Shown one piece after another: positions 54,561-64,000 of a stretch of DNA of 64,000 nt (its first letter is position 1; each line of letters starts with the position of its first letter). The stretch covers positions 244,129,721 to 244,193,720 of the forward strand of contig CM019067.1 of assembly GCA_009667805.1 (NCBI GenBank), read 5' to 3'. Under the pieces are notes generated by a model, which saw nothing but the letters and a program-made list of their open reading frames with translations, made no database searches and was not told the origin of the DNA. This stretch comes from Leptobrachium leishanense. Lineage: Eukaryota; Chordata; Amphibia; Anura; Megophryidae. The translations under genes and the position numbers were made by a program.

Positions 54561-55465
54561 GTCTGCCACAGACCCCATCGCACATCCCTGGTAAGAATGA
54601 CATATTATGGATCCTATTGAGTAACTCAAAAAACATATTCATATACTATTTTACATTTGCCAACAGTGGCAACAGCATTTTCTACTCTGGCTCTGGCATA
54701 GTGCAATTACAGCTTGCTAATTTATCCAAGGCATTGCCTATACTGCTGTGTCCATAAACCATTTCATGCTATACATGCTAACATTGACTTTTTAAGGTCT
54801 CCTGTCTTTAAGAAGTTGAACGAAATCAAAATATATATTTAAAGAAGGTCTGGTGGAAAATATTGCATAATTAGGTGATGAAGTCAAGTCTCGGAGAAGG
54901 AGGTTACTATTCAGCGCTAAGGACACAGGATTCCCATGTCTGCATTTGATATGCAGTATCACTAGCCCAGATAAGACATTTATCTTACTATTTGATCAGC
55001 ATAAATGTGATATATATGAATGCTTAATGCTTTGCAGTCCATAACTCATTCTTCTGCTGAAGCTGCTTTCACACAGAAAGCATTGTATAAAACAAAGTGA
55101 AATTCTGAGATAATGTACATGCAAAAAAATAAATAATGTGATTTGACATGAAGCAGAGGGAAAAAGCTACTAGTTATTTCCTGCTACTGGAAGTACATAC
55201 CAAAATCTGTTTTCTTAAATAACATCTTGCAGCATTGAAACCATGGAATCCATTATGAGGAGTTAATGCAGAATGTAAACTAACTGTCAATCTATCAATT
55301 CAGCAGGGAAAAATCAGCCTGTTTCTGGAATCAAACAACCTTTGAGTTATTTTGCCAGGCTGGTTTGTTTCCTTCAAATTGGGCAGGACTCATCTCTCCA
55401 AATCGATGCAACATAACAGAGCATATATATAAATTAAATGATGTAGGAGACTGTCTACACACAGG
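54561..55465. other. Unique AT-rich DNA
   Basis: No element ends, RNA genes or credible coding region were recognised. Confidence 0.5.
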
Positions 55466-55937
55466 GGGTTATTCATGAAGCTCCTTTATTTGTCAAAGTG
55501 TCAAACACTAGCAATAACTGCTGTTGTTGCAACAGTGACAAACTTATCAAAAAGTACCAAATTCAAACAATGGCAGAAGCTTCATCAGTGAAGTTTCTCC
55601 TGCCACTGTTTGAATTTATCTTTGGAAAATGCCAAAGTTGTCAACGTTGAAACAATGACAATTTACACCACTGTTTGCTATATCAGCAAACAAAGGCGCT
55701 TCTTGACAGTCTCCTCCCTTTACAATCATTAACAATCAATCTGAAGAGTAAAGGGTACTTGTGGACAGGGTTTGAGAAACACTGATTTAAATGATGAAAT
55801 AATTGTGTTTACTTTTTAGATTGTTGTTAATTTAGGAAATCAATTGTTAATGATTTGTAAAAAAGGAGATTGTCTATCCATAGTGGGTTATTCAAGAAAC
55901 TCCTTTGTTTGCCAAATTAGCAAACAGCGGTGAAAAG
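55466..55937. mobile_element. Two partial GGGTTATTCATGAAGCTCC MITEs
   Basis: The first unit (55466-about 55710) starts GGGTTATTCATGAAGCTCC and contains a hairpin with ATTCAAACAATGGCAGAAGC and its complement. The second starts at 55884 with GGGTTATTCAAGAAACTCC and is cut at 55938 by a LINE 3' end. Class unknown. Confidence 0.65.
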
Positions 55938-56315
55938 TGATTTATAAAGCACCAGCATATTCCGCAGCGCTGTACAATAGGCACAATATAGACAGGGTTA
56001 CAATACATTGAACAACATTTGACAAACAGTACAGGAGGAGATGAGGGCCCTATTCCCGTAGGAACTCACAATCTAGAAGGGTTGGGGTTGGAAACAGGAG
56101 GAGAGGACTACAAGGTGAGAGTGATTGATGGTTGCGTCAGTGAGTTGGGTGGTAGGTTTCCCTAAATAGGAACGTTTTAAGGGAGCGTTTGAAGGAAGAG
56201 AAGTTAGGGGAAAGTCTGAGAGTACGAGGGAGAGTGTTCCAGAGAATGGGGGCTGCGCGTGAGAAATCTTGCAGTCTGTCATGGGAAGAGGTGATGCGGG
56301 GGGAAGCTAGGCGTA
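55938..56315 (-). mobile_element. 5'-truncated LINE copy (L2/CR1 group)
   Basis: Closely matches 32951-33330, the 3' end of the full LINE, including AAGCACCAGCATATTCCGC and CTATTCCCGTAGGAACTCAC. Same orientation (3' end at left). Only the 3' UTR is present, as usual for LINE insertions that stop early. Confidence 0.9.
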
Positions 56316-57231
56316 GACGTTACAATAATACTACAATACAATCAACGCCTGTCTCATAGGTATTCATCATAAGATATTTAAACATTGCAAAACACCCTAC
56401 TCTGTTTGTTTCTTTTTATTGATTTGTATAGACTAGGACAGGGATGCTCTCAACCTGATTGTGCTTGCAATGTTGAAGCACTTGATATAGAATAATATAG
56501 AGACCATAGAATAATTGTTCATGCCAGAATTCACAAAGCACTGAAATTGAACGCATTTTGGTGCTTTGCATTTCGGCTCACTTCGGTAATTCCATTTCAT
56601 AAAAAAAATTAGTGAATTCACTATTTATCGAATGTTCACTGTATTTTGCCAAAAATGGAATCGCCAAAACAGTTATCGAACGTCAGCGAAAAACGCCGAT
56701 AACCGCAGAATTGAGCTTAAAAAGCCTCGTCAAATTCCACTGAGGTGAAAAAAAAAAACAGCGAGTCTCCTATTCTCCTAATATGAGCATAAATCAATTA
56801 AAAGTATTGTAAAAATGTATCCAATTTATAAAAAACGACCTTTAAAAAACAATAAAAAGGAGTTTTAATAGTAATAAAGTTAAAAACAAAAAATGCCTTT
56901 TAAAAAAATACAAAAAGGTCTTTCAAAAAATAAAAAAAGGAAATTAATAAATGGTCTTTAAATTATTATTTTTTTAAAAAAAAGATATTACAGTGAAATC
57001 TATTGGATTCGTCTCTTTAAACCTGTTTGAAAATCTCAGTCTGAATCCTTAGATTATCACAAATGGTTATAGTTTACATATAATTGTAACGGAAAATTAT
57101 CAAGTGACGGAGGAAAGAATGCATAAGTAATGAGGAGAATAGTAATATAGGAGGGCAATAAAAGTTTAACCCTTTCACTACCAAGCATTTTTTGGTTGAA
57201 AAAATTATTTGACATTTATTTCAAACACGAA
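56316..57231. other. AT-rich DNA with old repeat traces
   Basis: Contains phrases such as AGTGAATTCACTATTTATCG reminiscent of the long-form MITE, and a single piggyBac-like TTAACCCTTTCACTACC end at about 57167. Nothing complete. Confidence 0.45.
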
Positions 57232-57967
57232 GGCCCCTATTACAGTCTTCGCGCAAATGCGCTCACGCAGCGCAATTTTCTTTGCGCTCGCAAAAAAATG
57301 TTAGCGCGCGCAAATTAACGCGGTATTACGATCCGAGTGCATTTTTTCAGCCTTCACCTTTTTTCTAGCACAAATCCGACGCGCAAAGCCGGGCGCAAAT
57401 GACCGTTGCGTGCAGGAATCGGTGGGCAGACTGTTTTTTCACAGGATTCAGCCAATCAGAATTAAGAACCACCATTTGCTAGGTTTCGGTTGTTGCACCT
57501 GTCAAAGTCAATCTGCGTATATGTGCTGCAAAAAAAATAAAAAATTAAACAATTTACTAATTTTATTGTTTGGGTATGTGTAGAATGTGTAACTGTATTG
57601 TGCTGTATTTTGTTTTTGTGCAGGTTCATTTAGTTTCGGCCAGAACGTTCAGATTGTAAGTTAACACCAGGTTTTCAAAGACGTTAAAATGATGCGCACA
57701 AACGTCGTGCGTTACATTTTGCGCTAAGATTGTAATACCATGCGCGCATACGCATACTAACACATTGGCGCTCATATTGTTAAGTATAGGATGCACGCAG
57801 TAACTTGCGCTAGCGCTGGATTCGGGCAAGTTCACTCGAGTTGGACGTTAACGCTCATCGTTTGCGCGAACGTCGTAATACGATGTTATGCGCTAATGTT
57901 TTTTTCCTCGCGCAAATGCGCATTTGCATGCACGCAAATGCGCTGCGCGAGGAATGTAATAGGGGCC
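57232..57967. mobile_element. PIF-like MITE with 3-bp TSD
   Basis: The ends GGCCCCTATTACAGTC and (other strand) GGCCCCTATTACATTC are inverted repeats. GAA is repeated at 57229-57231 and 57968-57970. CGCAAATGCGC-type words recur throughout. A 3-bp duplication suits PIF/Harbinger, although GAA is not the usual TWA. Confidence 0.78.
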
Positions 57968-57987
57968 GAAATGTGAAGTCTACAATT

Positions 57988-58070
57988 AAGTATAGATGCA
58001 CCGATACCATTTTTTTTAAGACCGAGCAGGAGTAACGATACTTTTATTTAATGTCATGTGACCGCTCTCC
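57988..58070. mobile_element. hAT-type MITE fragment (GATGCACCGATACC)
   Basis: GATGCACCGATACC, AAGACCGAGCAGGAGTA and CGATACTTTTATT form a phrase I know from vertebrate hAT MITEs. Only one end is seen. Confidence 0.4.
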
Positions 58071-58130
58071 AATAAGTAGATCTCAGATACATACACACAG
58101 ACACTAGACCTCACATACATTATGACATAT

Positions 58131-58585
58131 TGATGTTGTTGGCAGCCTTAAGCCATTCATTGCGAACTAAATTTCCACCATTTTTTCAACAAAGCTTAGA
58201 TTTAAGAATTTTGCAACATGCGGTAAATTTGGGTACAATGTTCATATGTATGAAGCTGTTGTTTTTGGTTTTTGAGTGTGCTGACTGGAGTGCTCTCTCC
58301 CTGGTTTGTTTATAAAACACATGGGGGGGTTGCACTCAACCTAAACTAAGCATTCAGCGCAGGTGCATCTCAAAAATAAAATACAAACAAAACCAGGGAG
58401 AGAGCACTCCAGTCAAACACATTCAAAAAACCTGCAACAACAGCTTCATGCATAGGTGAATAATACCAGCTTTTACCACATGTTGAAAAATTCTTAAATG
58501 TAAGCTTTGTTGAACAAAATGGTGGAAATTTGGTTCGCAATGAACGGCTGTGAATTGCTTAAGCCTGCCAACAGCGTCAATGTAA
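58131..58585. repeat. Fold-back repeat, arms of about 185 bp
   Basis: GTTGGCAGCCTTAAGCCATTC at the left pairs with GCTTAAGCCTGCCAACA at the right. The arms run to GGAGTGCTCTCTCCCTGG and its complement around a loop at about 58311-58392, which contains the dispersed GGTTGCACTCAACC phrase. Arms are diverged, with small indels. Class unknown. Confidence 0.8.
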
Positions 58586-58731
58586 TCCATCCTCTGGCAG
58601 GTCCTACTCTGCAAACCTAATGACTGCCCATCATGGGATGAACTCACAAAGGAACAGGTCCTTTCTGGAGCTCCGGCAGATCAAGGTTAAATAGAACCTG
58701 GAGGAGGAGTACCTGTGGCAGGTAATATATA

Positions 58732-60336
<1,605 letters not shown>

Positions 60337-60433
60337 TATGTTACAAAACAGCAAAAGGTTGCACTCAACCTCAAAACTAAGCGGGTGCATCTAAGACGTC
60401 AAATACAAAACACCAAGAAAGAGCACTCCATAT

Positions 60434-60543
60434 TATTGACCACCTTCTTCCATCATTTCTGTGAGAAAAAACACAGTTTTAAAAATGCTCAAAAAACCTG
60501 AAAGTTTTTTCACAGAAAATGATGGAAGAAGGTGGTCAATAAT
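60434..60543. repeat. Hairpin with TGACCACCTTCTTCCATCAT arms
   Basis: ATTGACCACCTTCTTCCATC pairs with GATGGAAGAAGGTGGTCAAT, and the inner parts (TGTGAGAAAAAAC and GTTTTTTCACA) also pair. The preceding TTGCACTCAACC phrase links it to the fold-back at 58131-58585. Confidence 0.88.
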
Positions 60544-60545
60544 CA

Positions 60546-60828
60546 GGGCCGTCTTTAAGGCGGGGCAAATGGGGCAGCTGCCCCAGGCCCAGCCATTGTT
60601 GAGGGGCCCAGTTAGGCAGCTGTCCCCAGCGGCGGAACTACCAGGGTCGCATTTGCATCCAGGCCCCTCAACCAGGCCAGGCAAGGCAGGAGAATTCAAT
60701 TCCCCCTGACTCCTCCCTGATGCTGATGTGTCCGGTGAGTCAGTGACACAGCACGCCGGCGCCTGTGATGTCACAACTGGCAACGTGACCACCACCAAGG
60801 AGCCAGCAGACAGATCTGCACTTCCTGT
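60546..60828. mobile_element. hAT-like left end, incomplete
   Basis: CAGGGCCGTCTTTAAGGCGG is a hAT-type terminus like those at 2021 and 8491. A further hAT-like phrase, CAGCGGCGGAACTACC, begins at about 60628. No matching right end was found. Confidence 0.5.
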
Positions 60829-61064
60829 TGAGAAGCCAATTGTCCCATTACCTTTGGTCCCTTAACAAGTGGGAGGCACATCTGCAAACTGCTGTAAGTC
60901 CTACACCGTTCACCTGAGTTGGATGTACATACCCTCAAATTAAAGCTGACAGTCTGCAGTTAAAGCACATTGTGTTTGTTTCATTCCAACTCCATTGTGG
61001 TGGTGTATAGAGCCAAAGATGTTAGAATTGTGTCGATGTACCAATATTTCTGGACCTGACTGTA
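60829..61064. mobile_element. Orphan Tc1 right end
   Basis: Closely matches the right inverted repeat of the Tc1 at 38763-41582 (about 41348-41582), from GAGAAGCCAATTGTCCCATT to GGACCTGACTG, followed by TA. No transposase is attached, so this is a truncated copy. Confidence 0.9.
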
Positions 61065-61440
61065 TGTATACATCCTGGACCTCAGACACAGACACTGGGG
61101 CAGACTGGCAGAATGCACTAATAGCATTCTGCAAGTCCCCCCCCAGCTGGCTGCATTCCAGCAAGCGGCTGTCGCCATGTAAAGATTGTAACGCATCTCG
61201 GCTGGGGCTACGCTTTCACGAGAGCTTACAAGATCTCGCACCTGTGCAAGTTCTCGCAAGAGTGCAGCTGGATGTCCATGCAGCCGCATTACAACCTTCA
61301 CATGCCGGCAGCCATTTACTGGGACGCAGCCAGCAATAATGCTGTTAGTGCATTCTGCCAGCCACCATAGCCCACCAGATACTGCCCGGCAAGACAGGCC
61401 TGTGCTTGTTTCCGGTATCGGGGGCTATTTGCACAGGTAC
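61065..61440. other. GC-richer DNA without recognised gene
   Basis: Contains AGATCTCGCACCTGTGCAAG and its partial inversions. Probably part of the HARBI1-related element that follows; no coding motif was read here. Confidence 0.4.
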
Positions 61441-61559
61441 ATGTACAAGACAATTGCCACCACTATATTGGATATCCTACCACCCCTGAGGGTGTAAAAC
61501 AGGGGTTTTATGCATTTGGAGGGCTTCCCAATGTCCTGGGGGCAATACATTGCCAACAA
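61441..61559 (+). pseudogene. HARBI1-like transposase relic, first part
   Basis: Reading from 61497 gives KQGFYAFGGLPNVLGAIHC, close to the conserved FPNVLGAID block of PIF/Harbinger nucleases. The catalytic aspartate is replaced by histidine. TIATTILDILPPLRV precedes in another frame. A MITE of about 770 bp follows. Confidence 0.65.
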
Positions 61560-62327
61560 GTACGGTGGCTGTTTGACTGCAGTGAAAGTCCCCATAGAGA
61601 AGCAATGGTTAATCTATTCACAGAACAGCAAACAGCAGTGACATGTCAGAGAAATGCCCTGATGATCGGTGGTTTCATTTGGCAGGTTTATTACAGCGAA
61701 TCCCATCCCATAGGTTTCAATGTTAAAAATATTCCTGTTTTTACTCAATATCCAATAAACCGTTTATTCTTTTAATCTGCAGTAAAAAGTCTCTTTATAT
61801 ATAGATTTTTTAAAGGCATTTTTTGGATTTTTTTCAGCAATTTTCCCCCCCAATTTTCTTTAAATAGGCGATTTTTCTCTTCTCTGTAACAGACCTTTTT
61901 ATTATCAGTCATAGGACCTTACATGTTAATTCCATACTTTTTTGGTCAATAGCTTTGCTGCAAACAGTGTTTCAATTTTGAAACTTTCAGTGTCCCCCCC
62001 CCGTTTGTAGGCTTGTTGGCTTTTTTTGTCTGCTGGTCGTCAGTCACAGTGTGAGGCGGATCGTCTGCATTTTCCGGTTGGATTTGGCAGGTTTGTGGCG
62101 GATTTTTGGATCGGATTGGATCTGATATTTTCTACACGGTTTTAAAGATAAAAAAAAAGTCACAAAAGTTGTTGTGCGGCTTTTTCTTCATTCGGCGGCT
62201 TTGCGGTGGCTTTTCCTCACATTCCAGAGACTCTGCGGTGAATGCAGAATTCACTGCAGGGTAGGGAAATTTGATTCCCTGAACTGCGGGGAATGTCGGA
62301 GACATTTTGGTGCTCTGTGAATAACCC
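61560..62327. mobile_element. Long-form MITE inside the HARBI1-like relic
   Basis: Contains GAGAAGCAATGGTTAATC, AACAGCAGTGACATGTCAG and the GTGAATAACCCC end, in the same order as the copy at 4725-5305. The left border is approximate because the left inverted repeat is not preserved. Confidence 0.65.
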
Positions 62328-62338
62328 CTATAGAGATC

Positions 62339-62557
62339 TGTGCACCCTGGAAGGATCCTGCAGTTTATATCAATCGCATGCACTTCCATTACATCAAAGT
62401 GCAAATGGTTTGTGATGCCAATATGCGTATCATGCACCTATTTGCGATGTTCCCTGGTAGTGCTCATGACTCATTTATTCTGCAGAACTCCTTAGTGGCA
62501 CGGGACATCCAGGATAGGCTGGTCCCAGAAGGATGGCTTCTCGGTGGGTATACGTAG
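62339..62557 (+). pseudogene. HARBI1-like transposase relic, second part
   Basis: 73 open codons ending at TAG. The reading includes FHYIKVQMVCDANMRIMHLF and FPGSAHDSFILQNS, the central DDE_4 region of PIF/Harbinger nucleases (CD and H-D-S motifs). LVPEGWLLGG follows where an LLGD catalytic block is expected, so that aspartate is lost. Confidence 0.8.
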
Positions 62558-62559
62558 CT

Positions 62560-63821
62560 TGGCTGACATCCAAGATTTTTTGTTTGAATCACGATCTGGC
62601 ACCTAAGGGATTAAAGAGAGGCACCGCTGAAAAGGGGAGACTCTCCCCTTTCCAGCGGTACCTTTCTTTTTTTCCTAAGTGGAGCCGTTTTGGAGGGAGA
62701 GAGCTTTCCTAAACTCCACTGCAGGCACCGAGGGTCGCCTGGCGATGATGTCATCATGCACGTTGATGACGTCATTGTGACGGACTGGCCCCATGAATAG
62801 GTGGGGCAGACTCCAAGAATGAAGCTAAGGGCCATTGAACCAGACAGCACCGGTCACATGACCTGCCGAATCTCGCCTCACGAGATCCGACAGGTCGGCG
62901 TAGTGATCAGCAGGGGGAGACTGGGGGACTTTTCCCCCAGTCTCTCCCTGCTCCTGCCGGGCGGAGGAAGTGGTTGGAGCCGTGGTCCTCCCTGTGGGAT
63001 TGGAGGTGAGTATCTGATTCATTTTGGGGGGTTTCTGGCTGGTGCTGATGGATTCTGCACCAGCGGAATCCGTTAGCACCAAGTCTAGGCTGTGGTTAAC
63101 TTTTTACTAACCGCAGCCGGACTGTAATTAGCCTTAGTAAATTGCAATACTAACGCAAATTAACACTTTGCGCTCCCCATGTGAAGTATATGGAGTGCAA
63201 AAGTACAGTAACCTCGCGCTGAAAAGCGCAAGATACCAAACGCTAAAGGGTTTCTTAACCTGTTAGCGTTTGGTTTGTAATATGCTGTGGCTACCAGGAC
63301 TAAGACTAATGCACACTCAGGTGAGCGCTAACATTAGCACCAAGAATGTAATGTACCCTATGTTGTCTATATAATTTATTATGGCCTTTGTCGTGATTGA
63401 CAATATGCTTCAATATGCAAATCCAACAAATTGTGGAGATTGATTGGGTATACAAAAGAACTGTTGGAAACATTGAACTTGAATTTTTGTTCTCTTTTAT
63501 TGTATTGTATGTATGACAGAAAGTGTTGGATGATTGCTTCAAAAAGGTTGCACATCAGAGCAGTAAATTGTTTTGCAGTGATAAATCTAGACTTCTAAAA
63601 TTTCCCCATGAGAACAAGGAGTTTCATAGGTAAAGGTAAATGGCTGTTTCTCCAGCCATAAAGGCTAATCTGAACTGAATGGACACCATGGTCCATTGGG
63701 TGAAAGCAAGGCAGTCTTGAGTTATATATGTGTAGCGCTGTGTTTAAACTCTTACTGTGGCAGTACCTATTTTTGGCCACCGGAGGGAGACAAGCGCGAT
63801 AAGAAGACACTGAACATTTGG
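62560..63821. other. Mixed repeat DNA with hairpins, no gene seen
   Basis: 62560-62810 resembles the hairpin-rich part of the piggyBac MITE at 20163-21406 (GCTGACATCCAAGA, CACGATCTGGCACC). Hairpins occur at about 62622-62661 and 62905-62957 (GGGGGAGACTGGGGGAC with its complement). 63060-63340 contains GCGCTAACATTAGCACC-type words. No coding region was recognised. Confidence 0.5.
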
Positions 63822-63845
63822 ACTACGTTTCCCGGCATGCTTTGC
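63822..63845 (+). promoter_or_regulatory. ZNF143-like site in GC-rich DNA
   Basis: ACTACGTTTCCCGGCATGC followed by TTTGC is close to the ZNF143/THAP11 consensus ACTACAATTCCCAGCATGC. Such sites usually lie just upstream of housekeeping gene starts. The DNA after it to the window end is CpG-rich. A MITE-derived copy of the same word is the main alternative. Confidence 0.4.
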
Positions 63846-64000
63846 AAACAGACAGGAACTGGGTGGGACACAGACGCTGTACATCCTGAGCCTCGTGGAG
63901 AACGCGCCAGAGCGCGCCAGGGAGTGCATGAGAGAGGACGCAGTGCTGCAGAGCGGAACCGTGGCTAGGCCGGAGTGCAAGTGTGGCCTATCAGGATTCG

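Overview
The window looks like intergenic chromosomal DNA from a vertebrate with a large, transposon-rich genome. An anuran amphibian is my best guess. That rests on the mix of families (many hAT, piggyBac, PIF/Harbinger and Tc1 elements, an L2/CR1-type LINE, a Gmr1-like Ty3 element, a class-I endogenous retrovirus and palindromic repeats) and on a 7SL fragment that resembles the vertebrate RNA. There is no operon-like or bacterial content. No complete host gene was found. The only host-gene hints are one possible 82-nt exon (53280-53361, minus) and a ZNF143-like promoter motif in GC-rich DNA at the right edge (63822-63845).

Layout, left to right. 1-1480 is the 3' end and 3' LTR of a Ty3-like retroelement. 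2021-4585, 7039-8229 and 8491-10389 are three non-autonomous hAT elements with 8-bp target-site duplications (TSDs), each filled with minisatellite or satellite arrays. 11875-12424 holds two identical palindromes carrying hammerhead-ribozyme-like cores. 12698-38650 is one nested stack: a decayed Tc1 relic was hit by a 25.6-kb hAT (12958-38575, BED-finger transposase on the minus strand). That hAT holds a fold-back element (16554-17579), a same-family hAT (19326-23308, itself full of MITEs), and a VNTR-carrying hAT (23920-38168). The last of these was hit by an endogenous retrovirus (24096-31865) and by a LINE (32930-37339). The retrovirus gag was in turn hit by a 7SL RNA fragment (26165-26280).

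38763-41582 is a Tc1 element broken by another hAT and by a short repeat. 41930-47369 is a Ty3 element with integrase upstream of reverse transcriptase (Gmr1-like) and near-identical LTRs. 48974-52126 is a piggyBac-type element containing two more satellite-bearing hATs. 52127-58700 is mostly unique AT-rich DNA with old tandem repeats, MITEs and a truncated LINE copy. 58732-60336 is a complete Tc1 element with an intact 332-codon transposase, the only intact enzyme gene seen. 60434-62557 mixes hairpins, a Tc1 end and a HARBI1-like transposase relic split by a MITE.

The elements do not form a pathway; what links them is insertion history. Exact TSDs let the order of insertions be read directly. 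The most unusual points are the 7SL fragment inside retroviral gag, the same VNTR modules shared by hAT elements with different ends, and hammerhead-like motifs in palindromic elements, one of which made a 15-bp TSD. Coordinates and TSDs were read by eye. Family names come from motif recognition, not from searches.
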